Shown piece by piece: positions 8,548 to 17,292 of a stretch of 64,000 bases of DNA; the first letter of the stretch is position 1, and the number at the start of each line of letters is the position of its first letter. The stretch spans positions 146,513 to 210,512 of the forward strand of contig CAWAVW010000002.1 in assembly GCA_963785585.1 (NCBI GenBank), in the 5' to 3' direction. Made by a program: the position numbers and the translations under genes. Under the pieces are notes generated by a model. That model made no database searches. It saw only the letters and a list, made by a program, of their open reading frames with translations, and was not told where the DNA came from. The DNA comes from Palsa-295 sp963785585 (GTDB lineage: Bacteria; Acidobacteriota; Terriglobia; Acidiferrales; UBA7541).

Positions 8548-10251
8548 CTATTCTCGCTGTAGTGCCGGACCGGAGAGCATCTGGACCGCGTCCTCCGGAT
8601 ACGCGAGCATTCCGAATTCCGGCACGTCCAGACCTTCGAGTTCTACTTCCTTCGAAACCCGCATCGACTTCACGGCGTTTACGATCTTAAACACGATGAA
8701 CGTAAATCCGAAGGCATACAGTCCAATCAGCGTCGCACCGCCCAGCTGCAGCCAAAATTGAGACGCGTCCCCGTGAATGAGCCCGGTCACACCCTGGCCG
8801 GCTTTGCCCAGGTACGATGCGGCACCCACTCCGTTCCATCCCGCGCCGTACGTGCCATCAGCGAAGATTCCCACCGCGACGGCACCGAACCAGCCGCAAT
8901 ACCCGTGAACCGAAATGGCGCCGCAGGGATCGTCGATCTTCAGGATCCTTTCGTTGAACAAAACTCCGCCGCAGACCAGAGCCCCGGCCAAAACTCCGAT
9001 GATTACCGACGACGTGGGCGTCACAAACGCGCAAGGAGCGGTGATCGCGACCAGCCCCGCCAGCATTCCGTTGCACGCCATTGTTATGTCCGGTTTGCCA
9101 AACATGAAATACCACAGCAACATGGCGGCGGCCGAGCCGGCTACCGCTGCCAGATTCGTGTTCACCGCAACGACCGAAATGCGCAGGTCGGTCGCTCCCA
9201 GCGTCGAACCCGGATTAAATCCCATCCAGCCGAACAGCAAGACAAACGTGCCGGTCACAACGAATACGATGTTCGACGCTGGAAACGCCCTCGGTTTTCC
9301 ATCGGGGCCGTACTTGCCAATCCGCGGTCCTAAGATCACCGCCAGAGCCATGGCGCAGAATCCGCCCACTCCGTGAACGACCGACGATCCGGCAAAGTCC
9401 ACGTATCCGTGTCCCCAGTGCATCGAAGCGCCCAGTTGAGACAAGAAACCGCCGCCCCACACCCAACAGCCCGAGATTGGATAGAGAAGGCCGCCGATGA
9501 ACAACTCGCAAAGCAAAAATGCCCAGAACGTAATCCGTTCGCAAATCGCGCCCACGATGATGTAGCCCGCCGTTTCCATGAACACGACTTCGAAGAGAGT
9601 GAAAACGTTGCTGCTCACATCGTAGGCCGGGCCGGACAGAAAAAATCCTTTGCCCCCCAGGAATCCCCAGGAGCCGCTGCCAATCAGAAAATGATTCATC
9701 GTTGGAACGCCGCCCAGATTGGTGGGAGCGGCATTGATGGCCACGGCGCCGAACTGAAATGCATATCCGACCGCGTAGTAGGCGAGAAAGGCAAACACGT
9801 AGGCCGCGAAATTCAACATCATTAAATGGCCGGCGTTTTTCTTTCTCACCAGGCCAACCGTCAGCAGCGCGAACCCGGCCTGCATAAACAGCACCAGATA
9901 CCCCGTCAAAAGCGTCCACGAAAAATTAGACGCGACGCGAACGTGCCCCACATCGTCGGCAAGCTTCAGCGCCAGGGGTTCTTTCGCGGCCTGCGCCATG
10001 TACGCGTCGTACGCCTTTTTGCTCTCGGCGTAATCGGGCGCCGTCGTGTCGGTGGGTTCCGGTACCACGAAGGGGTTTCCAGCGGCGTCCACCGCGGAGG
10101 TCCGATCGCCGGTCGCCGTGCCGGCCGGATCGGGCTTGGTGTCATCCGCCAGCACGATCGACGCTGCGCCGAACCAGATTTGCGCGCAGACAAGTGCGAT
10201 CAGAAACCTTACCAGCCATCGTTTCCGGTCAGTCATCGATGCTTTGAACAT
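8548..10251 (-). CDS. amt: Amt ammonium transporter with N-terminal extension
   Basis: This is a 567-residue Amt/MEP/Rh-family channel for ammonium. An N-terminal signal-like helix (residues ~10-35) is followed by a ~70-residue hydrophilic, Asp/Thr/Pro-rich segment. The usual 11-helix core then starts near WTLLTGYLVLFMQAGFALL. Family motifs include the central GSWGFLGGKGFFL region, DFAGSSVVHGVGG and the histidine-bearing SVHGYCGWFGAVAVG. The extension makes it about 100 residues longer than most Amt proteins. It follows glnK with an 82-bp gap, the usual glnK-amt pairing. A GGAG site is 6 bases before the ATG. Confidence 0.93.
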   Translation of the reverse strand: MFKASMTDRKRWLVRFLIALVCAQIWFGAASIVLADDTKPDPAGTATGDRTSAVDAAGNPFVVPEPTDTTAPDYAESKKAYDAYMAQAAKEPLALKLADDVGHVRVASNFSWTLLTGYLVLFMQAGFALLTVGLVRKKNAGHLMMLNFAAYVFAFLAYYAVGYAFQFGAVAINAAPTNLGGVPTMNHFLIGSGSWGFLGGKGFFLSGPAYDVSSNVFTLFEVVFMETAGYIIVGAICERITFWAFLLCELFIGGLLYPISGCWVWGGGFLSQLGASMHWGHGYVDFAGSSVVHGVGGFCAMALAVILGPRIGKYGPDGKPRAFPASNIVFVVTGTFVLLFGWMGFNPGSTLGATDLRISVVAVNTNLAAVAGSAAAMLLWYFMFGKPDITMACNGMLAGLVAITAPCAFVTPTSSVIIGVLAGALVCGGVLFNERILKIDDPCGAISVHGYCGWFGAVAVGIFADGTYGAGWNGVGAASYLGKAGQGVTGLIHGDASQFWLQLGGATLIGLYAFGFTFIVFKIVNAVKSMRVSKEVELEGLDVPEFGMLAYPEDAVQMLSGPALQRE

Positions 10252-10333
10252 CTTGTCGCTCCTGTTTCATTGAGAGTCGTTAAGCCGTCGTCGCGCACCG
10301 CGTTGCGATAGAGAAAGTTGATTCCGGAAAAAG

Positions 10334-10672
10334 CTAAATGGCGCTCATGCCCCGTTCACCGGTGCGAATTCGAATGACCTCGTCCAACGACGTTACCCAG
10401 ATCTTGCCATCGCCGATTACTCCCGTCCGTGCTCCCTCCACAATCGCCTCCACGACTGGATCGACCAGGTCCTCCGGCACCACCATGCACATCAACAGCT
10501 TCGGCAAGAATTCAACGTTGTACTCCGCGCCGCGGTACGTCTCCGTATGTCCCTTTTGTCTGCCGAACCCCCGCACTTCCGAGACCGTAAGACCCGTCAC
10601 GCCCAGGCCGGTCACCAGTTGCTTCACGGTCTCCAGTTGCGAAGGCCGAATTACCGCATCAATGCGTTTCAT
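10334..10672 (-). CDS. glnK: PII nitrogen-regulatory protein GlnK/GlnB
   Basis: This 112-residue PII protein senses 2-oxoglutarate and ATP/ADP and blocks Amt by inserting its T-loop. The signature YRGAEYNVEFLPK contains the T-loop tyrosine that can be uridylylated, and the C-terminal signature is DGKIWVTSLDEVIRIRTGERG. The start MKRIDAVIRP is standard and is preceded by an AAAGGAG site. The adjacent amt makes GlnK the best name. Confidence 0.95.
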   Translation of the reverse strand: MKRIDAVIRPSQLETVKQLVTGLGVTGLTVSEVRGFGRQKGHTETYRGAEYNVEFLPKLLMCMVVPEDLVDPVVEAIVEGARTGVIGDGKIWVTSLDEVIRIRTGERGMSAI

Positions 10673-11324
10673 ATCGGATTGCTCCTTTCCCCAATGACGA
10701 CTCCGGTGAGCGTCGTGGCTCGGCCGGGCAACGGCGCATTTCTACTGGAAAGCCTTTTGCCAGCAGACGCGCGACTGCACAGCGATATGTCATGGAAATG
10801 TTCGTGACGCAAGAGGGAAGTAAGAATTTTCGCGGGGACGTGGAAGGCGGCTAGCGAGCTACAAGTCGTCATGCGATCCGAATCGATACAGGCTCGAGTT
10901 TTCATGCAAACCTTCGCAATCGACAGTTCTCCCCAACCCACGACCGGAAAATTCGGACGCACGCGTACAACACCCTACACCCACTGTAAGCCTCGGTGAA
11001 AATCCAATATTCAAGCCGCTTGGATAGAAATTTTCACTGTGGGCTGCGCGAAGGGTTGTGGCCGGTCGGTTTGCTGATTCGGGTGCGGCATACGCGAAGC
11101 GATGATTTCGCTTTTCGAAGTACAGGCCCGCTTGGCGATGGGCAATCTGTGATTTCGAGTGAAACGCCGAATCGGAACACGGCGGCTTGCTTCGCGATTT
11201 CGGCGATCGGTCCCGTTCCCTTCGACATTGCGGCTTCCATGAGTGTCCAATCAGTTGTTGTTTAGGATTTCGCGGTTTTCGAATTCATCCAAATATTCTA
11301 AACTCTATAGTAGCCCCTCAATAT
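10673..11324. other. Intergenic region upstream of glnK and tRNA-Ala
   Basis: About 650 bp without a gene I can support; open frames here have no family character. It must contain the leftward glnK promoter. I see no clear sigma-54 element (TGGCAC-N5-TTGC) near glnK. A TATAGT hexamer at 11306-11311, about 14 bp before the tRNA, could be its -10 element; no good -35 accompanies it. Confidence 0.5.
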
Positions 11325-11400
11325 GGGCGTGTAGCTCAGCTGGGAGAGCACCTGCTTTGCAAGCAGGGGGTCACCGGTTCGATCCCGGTCACGTCCACCA
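11325..11400 (+). tRNA. tRNA-Ala (anticodon TGC), CCA encoded
   Basis: This is a 76-nt tRNA. The acceptor stem GGGCGTG pairs with CACGTCC, including one G-U pair. The D-arm begins GCTC. The anticodon stem-loop CCTGC-TTTGCAA-GCAGG carries anticodon TGC, and the T-arm has GGTTCGATCC. It ends ACCA with an encoded CCA. Its 3' end faces a leftward tyrosine integrase 95 bp away, the classic arrangement for an element integrated into a tRNA gene. Confidence 0.97.
11373..11400 (+). other. Probable left attachment site (attL), 3' end of tRNA-Ala
   Basis: Elements with tyrosine integrases usually recombine in the T-arm and acceptor end of a tRNA gene and restore it on insertion. The tRNA here is intact and the integrase lies just beyond it, so its 3' end is the likely core of attL. 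I did not find a second copy of this sequence by eye, so attR is presumably right of the window. The exact core length is unknown. Confidence 0.45.
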
Positions 11401-11467
11401 ACTTTTTCTCTGATCGCAAAGCACTTAGCCGATTCATCTCGGGCTCGGTCCCCGCTTTTTAGCCCCG

Positions 11468-11517
11468 ACTGTGCACGAACTGTGCACGAATGGGCCTATT
11501 GCACCGCAACTGTGCAC
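11468..11517. repeat. Three ACTGTGCAC repeats beside the putative attL
   Basis: ACTGTGCAC occurs at 11468-11476, 11479-11487 and 11509-11517; the last copy overlaps the final codons of the integrase gene. The core GTGCAC is itself palindromic. Short repeats within ~100 bp of the recombination site are typical of integrase arm-type or excisionase binding sites. That role is inferred. Confidence 0.45.
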
Positions 11518-12665
11518 AATGGAAGTGCGAGCAAATCCCTCGATTCCACTGGTGCGACCTCGTTCGCTTGGCGGTTCAGCCTGGTCAAAGCTTCGCGTTT
11601 CATCTGCAGTTTCATCTGCGAATACTTCTTGAAGACTTGCGCGTCGCTCTGACGAAGCATCTGAGTCACCCACTCATCGGCTACTCCTCCGGCACTGAGC
11701 CTGGTTGCATAAGTGGACCGGAGATCGTAAAGCCGAAAGTAGGAAACCTTCGCCCGGCGAAGAGTTCTTCGCCAAACAGTTTTGAGAGTCGTTAGAAATC
11801 CGCTCGCATTCCGATCGCTCGGAAATAGGAACGGACTTCCACCCGCATGTGCCATCTGGTCTTTGAACGCCTCGACAGCAAGCGAACTCAAGGGAACTTC
11901 GGCAACACCAGTCGGAGTTTTCGAATCCGGTATCCAGACAAAGGCATTTTGCAGATCCACTTGGTCCTTCCTCATCGAAATGAGTTCCTTGTAGATACGC
12001 AATCCAGTTTCCGTGATGATTCGAATTACGTTCCGCAGGTACTGCGGAGCGGATGATTCGATTCGTTGCTGCTCCGACCAAGTTACATAGTGAGGCCGGA
12101 ACAACCCTTTCACGGCAACCGGAAACTCAGCGCCCGAACACGGATTCGCTGGTAACAGCCTTTTCCGGACCGCCACATTCAGTACACGGCGGAGAACTCT
12201 AAACTCCTGGTGTATCGTCGTGGCTTTTACCGCCCCGAGTTGCTTGTAACCGAGTTTGGCTTTGATTCGGACTCTCTGACGAAGGCGTTCACGAAGATAC
12301 AGATCGATCGAATCCGCGGTGAGGTCCACCAGTCGGCGTGTTCCAAACGCAGCCTTAAGGTGTCGTATGCATCGCTGGTTCGCTTCGTGCGTTTTCGCAG
12401 CACGTATGGGCGGCTTGGAATGGTTCTCCAGAAAAAAATCCGCCCATTGCCCGAAAGCCAGTGTCTCGCCCCGTCGAACGACTTCGAGGAAATTTTCGTC
12501 CCTCGCCTGCAGCCGCTCGCGGAGCCTTTTGTTCGCTTCTTGCCAATCAGCGGTCAGGCTCGACTCTCTTCGGGCAACGCCACTGCGATCCCGATAGCGA
12601 ATCCACCAGATGGCGGTACCCGCCCGCTGATAAACCATTCCGTCGTACTTTCTTGCTCTAGGCAT
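11496..12665 (-). CDS. Tyrosine-type site-specific integrase
   Basis: This 389-residue recombinase should integrate and excise the element at tRNA-Ala. It has an N-terminal AP2-like arm-binding region (MVYQRAGTAIWWIRYRDRSG), a SAM-like core-binding domain and a C-terminal catalytic domain. In the catalytic domain the first arginine lies in TETGLRIYKEL, the second-box arginine in LYDLRSTYATRL, and the nucleophile tyrosine in VFKKYSQMK. The usual box-two histidine before DLR is Tyr, and the LGH position reads LRQ, substitutions I believe recur in related integrases. Its ATG overlaps the upstream excisionase-like gene by 8 nt, so it is the last gene of the leftward set. Confidence 0.92.
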   Translation of the reverse strand: MPRARKYDGMVYQRAGTAIWWIRYRDRSGVARRESSLTADWQEANKRLRERLQARDENFLEVVRRGETLAFGQWADFFLENHSKPPIRAAKTHEANQRCIRHLKAAFGTRRLVDLTADSIDLYLRERLRQRVRIKAKLGYKQLGAVKATTIHQEFRVLRRVLNVAVRKRLLPANPCSGAEFPVAVKGLFRPHYVTWSEQQRIESSAPQYLRNVIRIITETGLRIYKELISMRKDQVDLQNAFVWIPDSKTPTGVAEVPLSSLAVEAFKDQMAHAGGSPFLFPSDRNASGFLTTLKTVWRRTLRRAKVSYFRLYDLRSTYATRLSAGGVADEWVTQMLRQSDAQVFKKYSQMKLQMKREALTRLNRQANEVAPVESRDLLALPLCTVAVQ

Positions 12666-12894
12666 TCTCCATCTCCTGTTTGAAGGACGCGCGGAATGTC
12701 TCGAGATCCGGTTTCAGGAACCGGATGTTTCGACCCATTACGCGGAGATGGGGAATCTGCTTCCGCTCAACCCAAAGATATACAGTTTGCGGGCTAACAC
12801 CAAGAAATTTGGCCGCCTCGCGAACGGTCAGTGGACATTCTTCTTTGGGGAACCACGCGGTCTCTCCGGCCGCGGCAAGTTCAGCACGGTTCAT
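12658..12894 (-). CDS. Excisionase-like helix-turn-helix protein
   Basis: This is a 78-residue protein whose centre is a MerR/HTH_17 winged helix: LTVREAAKFLGVSPQTVYLWVERKQIPHLRVMGRNIRF. Such proteins act as recombination directionality factors or small regulators. It sits between the primase gene (4-nt overlap) and the integrase gene (8-nt overlap). That placement suggests an excisionase co-expressed with the integrase. Confidence 0.8.
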   Translation of the reverse strand: MNRAELAAAGETAWFPKEECPLTVREAAKFLGVSPQTVYLWVERKQIPHLRVMGRNIRFLKPDLETFRASFKQEMENA

Positions 12895-13811
12895 GGCACG
12901 CCTCGTTGATCTTCAGAATTTGGTTGCTCTTCCGTTGCAGTTGGACCGAGTTCTTCAAACTTTTCGGTTCCGCGGCGCAGGTCGGCCTGGGCTTTTAGGA
13001 CCGTGCGGCGGGCGTAGTAGTCCGGATCGGATTTCTCAATTCCGCGATAGTCCGCGATGCGGCTGATCACGACTTCGGGATCGTCTCCCCGTGCGAGCGC
13101 GCGTTTGGCATAGGCCCAGTCGCGTTCGGACTGACTTTTGTGATCGCGAGGCGTGTGCGCCGTGGTACGCGTGGGCGCAGAATCCCGAGCTGTTTCCGGA
13201 GATCCATCGTGAATGGCGAAATCGCGAGCCTGGTGAATCGAGTCGCCTTCCTGCCGGGCTCGCACGATGAACTCGTCGGGAAGTTTTTGATTCGCGAACC
13301 CTGGCAGCCGAAGCACCCGCGTTGCATCCGTCGCGGCGAGGTCTCCGCCGAATTGACTTGCGAGACCGTGCAACAGTGACTCAGCCTCATCGACTGTCAT
13401 TCCACTCACTTTCCACACGACCTGATGTTTCTCGGGAGAGGTGTCGAGGACGAAGTTAGGCGCAGGAACGTCGGATGAATTCCGGATCGCTTCCAGAGCC
13501 CGGTCCGCATTCCGGTCCAAATCGAGGTACACGTGGCGGATCGTTTTGATGTCGCTTTTGGTCCGGCTGAAAGCGCCCTCCTTTATGGGGTTCATCCCGA
13601 CGTACACATCCGATCCGGCGGCACTCTGATGGGCAAGCCAAGACTGAAAGGTGGGACTCGCGACAGATTCCACTCCAGCGATTCTCTGGACCGTACGTCC
13701 GGTCGAGCGATTGCGGATGAGGATGGCGATGTTGTCCTCGGAACCAAAAAGTGCACGGATATACTCCGAAGCCGCGAGATTTCGCGGTTCGTACCCGGAG
13801 TCCGGTCTCAT
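12891..13811 (-). CDS. RepB-type DNA primase-like protein
   Basis: This is a 306-residue protein resembling the RepB-like/archaeo-eukaryotic primase domain of mobile elements. VYLDLDRNADRAL (around residue 93) supplies the paired acidic residues. It continues with PAPNFVLDTSPEKHQVVWKV, then the GGDLAATDATRVLRLPGFANQK motif containing the catalytic-type aspartates. The C-terminal ~100 residues are charged and probably disordered. It may prime replication of the transferred strand or of an excised circular form. It overlaps virB11 by 4 nt. Confidence 0.7.
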   Translation of the reverse strand: MRPDSGYEPRNLAASEYIRALFGSEDNIAILIRNRSTGRTVQRIAGVESVASPTFQSWLAHQSAAGSDVYVGMNPIKEGAFSRTKSDIKTIRHVYLDLDRNADRALEAIRNSSDVPAPNFVLDTSPEKHQVVWKVSGMTVDEAESLLHGLASQFGGDLAATDATRVLRLPGFANQKLPDEFIVRARQEGDSIHQARDFAIHDGSPETARDSAPTRTTAHTPRDHKSQSERDWAYAKRALARGDDPEVVISRIADYRGIEKSDPDYYARRTVLKAQADLRRGTEKFEELGPTATEEQPNSEDQRGVP

Positions 13812-14779
13812 GGCCGCTCCTGCTTCGCCAGAAACACGGTTGCGTAATCAAATAGGTCCGCATCAGGATCGTATCCGTTGATCACCAGCACCTCGGAAAT
13901 GTATCGGCGTCCGGGTCTGCGTTCGACATGCACGACTACGTTGAGCGAATCGGCGATGCTCGTCTTAATGGACCTGTAGGGCAAATCGACGCCGCTCTGA
14001 AGCACGCAGCTGGTAAAGCGAGATAGCCCTAAGAGAGCGGAATTGGCATGGATTGTTGAGAGGGTGCCGGAGTGGCCTGTGTTTAAGAGCTGCAACAGAT
14101 CGAAAGCCTCGCCGGACCGAATCTCCCCCAGCACGACACGGTCCGGCCTATGACGGAGGGCGGCTTTGAGCAGGTCGCGGATCGCCACCGCGGGCAGGCC
14201 GTTTTGTTCACGTCGCGCCTCGAAGCGAACTAGATTTTCCTGCGTCAGCCGAATCTCGGCCGTGTCCTCAATCACGAGTACGCGTTCTTCCGGTGGAATG
14301 AATTTCCCGAGGATCGATAACAGCGTCGTCTTTCCGGTACCCGTGCCGCCGGTGATCAGGATGTTCTTTCGCGCAAGCACGTAGTCTTCGAGATAGTTCG
14401 CAAGGGCACGATCCAAAGTCCCCTCGCGGATGAGATCGGCCATCTCGAAATGACGGCTGTTGAATTTGCGGATGGTGAGTGTGACGCCGGCGAGACTGCA
14501 GGGCGGAATGACAACGGCTACGCGGCTTCCATCCGGCAGGCGCGAGTCGAGGATCGGTTTGGCCTCCGAGATGTCATCGCCCAGCCGGCGTGCGATGTTT
14601 TTCACCGCGACCATAAGCGAACGCTCGCCGAGAGCCACGTCTGGAACAGCTTGAAGGAAGCCCTGTTTTTCGACGAAGACATGGTCTGGTCCGTTGACCA
14701 TAACTTCGCTGATCGAGTCATCAAGAATCAGGTGCTCGATGGGCTTGAGGAAGGGCAGAATCATTTCGAATCCATGCAT
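13808..14779 (-). CDS. trbB: VirB11/TrbB-type secretion ATPase
   Basis: This is a 323-residue hexameric traffic ATPase of the conjugation machine. The N-terminal domain (EMILPFLKPIEHLILDDSISEVMVNG) is followed by Walker A ILITGGTGTGKTTLL, the Asp box (VLVIEDTAEI), Walker B (RPDRVVLGEIRSGEA) and the His box (GHSGTLSTIHANSA). I start it at MHGFEM, where the ATG shares a base with the upstream virD4 stop (TGATG). A longer frame would only run back through virD4 out of frame. Confidence 0.9.
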   Translation of the reverse strand: MHGFEMILPFLKPIEHLILDDSISEVMVNGPDHVFVEKQGFLQAVPDVALGERSLMVAVKNIARRLGDDISEAKPILDSRLPDGSRVAVVIPPCSLAGVTLTIRKFNSRHFEMADLIREGTLDRALANYLEDYVLARKNILITGGTGTGKTTLLSILGKFIPPEERVLVIEDTAEIRLTQENLVRFEARREQNGLPAVAIRDLLKAALRHRPDRVVLGEIRSGEAFDLLQLLNTGHSGTLSTIHANSALLGLSRFTSCVLQSGVDLPYRSIKTSIADSLNVVVHVERRPGRRYISEVLVINGYDPDADLFDYATVFLAKQERP

Positions 14780-16773
14780 CAGAGTTTTCCTTTCTCGAGC
14801 TGAACGAAATACGAATCGTTCGGGTCGTTGTAGTGCGGCTTCAGGTAGCAAAACATCGGCGGCGTGGGATTGATTCCGTCGTACGCAATCACGACGGACT
14901 GTGCGTTCCGCAGCTCCATGAATGTCTTCATATCGAAACGGTAGTCGGAATGGGTGTTGTAGCTTTTGGAAGCGACCAGGTTCGCCTTGTGAGAAAGAGC
15001 CTTTCCACTGAGCCAGCTGACCTTCGAGTCCTGTCCGCTCTCGGACAGGCTGTAGCTGACTTTCAGCTGGTCCTCGCGTCCGCACAGGTCGCTTGCCGTC
15101 CGCGCGGAGAAATCGTCAGAAAGGGACAGAAAAATCTTGGTGCGAAAGGTCTGAAGAAGCGTCCGCCAGCTTTCTCCCGGAAGGGCAGACCGGAGCGAAC
15201 TAATGCTCTGTGTTGCGACGATCGGGATGCATTTGGGCTGGCGCGAAAGACTGAAGAACTTTTCATCGCCGGTTGGGTCGCTTTCTCCCACTGTCGCGAA
15301 ATGCTGGTACTCATCGCAGAGAAATAGGACTTGGCGGAAATACTGCTCGGGATGCGCCTCCATTTGTGGAACCCGATTGAGCACAGCGCGTTCGAAATCG
15401 AGCTTCATCATGACGCCCAGTGCCTTCGCGAGACCGGCGTTCATCCCGATCGGGAAATTGAGCGCGCAGACGGCGCCGTGTTCGATGAGCCAGCTGAACG
15501 AGGGCAGCGGTTTTCCGAACTGATTTGCCGCGTTCTTCGCCGGGTCATAGCACTCTTTTTTCGGACAGAAGACGCGCTTCACTTTCGGGTTGTCGTCGAA
15601 GAGGGAAAGAAAAACCGACACGCCTTCGACGATGGAAGTACGAAGTTTCGGTTCTATTCTTTTCCAGTCGTCATACAGCCATCTTTTTACGGCCTCCAGC
15701 TGCGACAGCTTCACGGGGTCCGCCTGGGCGGGATCGAGAACGGTTCGGGGCTCGAAGGGAATCCCTCGTACCCTTAATAGCTCGGGAAGTTCTGCGGTTC
15801 GCAGAGCCAGGAACCGGTCTTCCTTGCTGTCGTGCTGGAAGCCAAGTCCCGCAAGATCGGCGGCGCGCTCACCATAGACATGCGGAGTGAGGGCGACATA
15901 GTGACGGCCGAGGATGATCTCTTCGGCTTCGGCGACGCGTTCTTCAAGAAGAGGAGGAGAAATAGCGCACTGGTAGACATCAAAGAATGTCACGTAGTCG
16001 TACGCGACTTTGTGAAGCAGGATGATGAATTTGACGAGGTTGGTATAGGCCTGTTGCCAGAACGGTTCCTTGCCCCGGCCGAACAGATTGTTGAGGAGCG
16101 ATGCGATGTTGTAGGCAAGAGCGTAGGCGTCGAGATCATTGTTTAAAGGGTTGTAGCAATATTCGGAATCGAGACTGATCTCGATGTAATCCTCCGCGCG
16201 CTGGTATCGCTCAAGAATCTGTTTTACCTGTCGGCAGAAATCCCCTTTGACTTCAAGAATCAGACCACCGATCCGCTTGCCTTGGTCAGAGCACCGAAAT
16301 CCCAGAATCTGTTCGGCGAACGGAAGCATGCAGCAGGATGTCTTGCCGCTGCCGATCGCACCCAGTATCGCGATCCCTGTGAAAAGTCCACGTTCGGGAA
16401 TGGTGAGCCAGACGGGGGCTTCGGCCGGAACCGGCTTTCGCGGGTTGTGAACCTCGCCAACGGTAAGGAAAAGTTCGTTACGGGTTTTCGGGTCGGGATA
16501 TGCGGGAAGGCGTCCTGGCGGTAGCGGAGCTTTTGGTCTCAACGTAAAGATATAAAGTCCCGAAAGCACTGCGGAGTATGCGAGAAACGGAGTCGTAAAT
16601 AGGAGCGTGTAGTAGACGTACTTGAAACTCCGAAAAGCGTCGGGCGCTCGAAGGGCGATCACTCGGAGAAAAACCTGATCTCCGGGGAACGGCCGCATGT
16701 AGTAGAGGCACACGCCTGTACCCATCGCGAAAATCGCGGAGAGGAATAAGCGCGATTCAAGCGCCCTTCGCAT
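14779..16773 (-). CDS. VirD4/TraG-type coupling protein
   Basis: This 664-residue type IV coupling protein should bring DNA to the secretion channel. Two N-terminal membrane helices (about residues 8-25 and 50-75) precede a large ATPase domain. That domain has Walker A-like ILGAIGSGKTSCCMLPFA and Walker B VLFLCDEYQHFA, then the SQPKCIPIVATQSISSLRSA region. The ATG I chose (MRRALES) shares a base with the stop of the small gene upstream; the alternative start is 25 codons longer. The protein is recognisable but divergent from textbook TraG. Confidence 0.85.
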   Translation of the reverse strand: MRRALESRLFLSAIFAMGTGVCLYYMRPFPGDQVFLRVIALRAPDAFRSFKYVYYTLLFTTPFLAYSAVLSGLYIFTLRPKAPLPPGRLPAYPDPKTRNELFLTVGEVHNPRKPVPAEAPVWLTIPERGLFTGIAILGAIGSGKTSCCMLPFAEQILGFRCSDQGKRIGGLILEVKGDFCRQVKQILERYQRAEDYIEISLDSEYCYNPLNNDLDAYALAYNIASLLNNLFGRGKEPFWQQAYTNLVKFIILLHKVAYDYVTFFDVYQCAISPPLLEERVAEAEEIILGRHYVALTPHVYGERAADLAGLGFQHDSKEDRFLALRTAELPELLRVRGIPFEPRTVLDPAQADPVKLSQLEAVKRWLYDDWKRIEPKLRTSIVEGVSVFLSLFDDNPKVKRVFCPKKECYDPAKNAANQFGKPLPSFSWLIEHGAVCALNFPIGMNAGLAKALGVMMKLDFERAVLNRVPQMEAHPEQYFRQVLFLCDEYQHFATVGESDPTGDEKFFSLSRQPKCIPIVATQSISSLRSALPGESWRTLLQTFRTKIFLSLSDDFSARTASDLCGREDQLKVSYSLSESGQDSKVSWLSGKALSHKANLVASKSYNTHSDYRFDMKTFMELRNAQSVVIAYDGINPTPPMFCYLKPHYNDPNDSYFVQLEKGKL

Positions 16774-17015
16774 CAGTCGCCCTCGCGCGTATTCGCGGTC
16801 TGGGTTTTGGCGGCGCTCGGCGGCGCAATACGCCGCGCGTCGCGCCACTTGCGGTAATCCTGATCCCGCCAGAGGACTTTCTTCAGAACCGCATTGACGA
16901 CGTGGTCTGCGCTGCTCTCGATGAAACGGGCATAGTCTTCGAGCAGCTCGCTAACCGGAACCTCGAGTTTGATTTCACGGGTTGTGATGTCGGGAGCTTT
17001 CTTTACGATGGGCAT
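16773..17015 (-). CDS. Small hypothetical protein ahead of the coupling protein
   Basis: This is an 80-residue mostly charged protein starting MPIVKKAPDITTREIKLEVP, with a helical middle (SELLEDYARFIESSADHVVN) and a basic, disordered tail. A strong AAGGAGGA ribosome-binding site lies at the right distance, and its stop overlaps the VirD4 start as TGATG. I do not recognise the family. Size, charge and position recall small ribbon-helix-helix or relaxosome accessory proteins, but no such motif is clear. Confidence 0.7.
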   Translation of the reverse strand: MPIVKKAPDITTREIKLEVPVSELLEDYARFIESSADHVVNAVLKKVLWRDQDYRKWRDARRIAPPSAAKTQTANTREGD

Positions 17016-17292
17016 ACCGTTCCTCCTTGGTTTGTGACTTCTTCTGGACCGAGTTGGCTCTCGGAAAAACATCCGGCATGATCTTGGCCGCGTGGGCGGG
17101 AGCGACCCCACGAACTTTTTGGGCGGCTGAAAGCCGAAAAAGTGGGGTCGCTCCCGCCCGATTTGGTGTTTTTTCCGGGGTGACTTTCGTCCCGCTCGTT
17201 TTTGGTTTCTGGTACGAACAAAAGACATTGCTGGCGCCACAGGCTGAAGGACAGCCGGAAGGCAACCCTGAAGCCGGTAGTCCGTACCTTCT
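17016..17292. other. Only long gap inside the transfer gene set
   Basis: All neighbouring genes overlap or nearly touch, yet 277 bp here hold no supported gene. The gap contains the 66-bp palindrome listed next. Frames across it in both directions read as low-complexity shadows. Confidence 0.6.
17094..17159. repeat. 66-bp palindrome with perfect 18-bp arms
   Basis: The left arm GGGCGGGAGCGACCCCAC (17094-17111) is exactly complementary to 17142-17159. The 30-nt centre can fold further: TTTTT pairs with AAAAA, and GGCT with AGCC around a GAA loop. It could be a repetitive extragenic palindrome, an mRNA processing or attenuation structure reducing expression of the downstream virD4-int segment, or part of an origin of transfer. 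Confidence 0.8.

Noticed and set aside
8322..8690. 122-residue + strand frame near the amt end
   Set aside because: Its second half is antisense to the well-identified amt gene and it has no domain character.
10673..10800. Sigma-54 promoter before glnK
   Set aside because: No TGGCAC-N5-TTGC match on the glnK strand; the nearest similar string departs at key positions.
10996..11265. Frames in the region between glnK and tRNA-Ala
   Set aside because: No ribosome-binding site, no recognisable protein pattern and competing frames on both strands.
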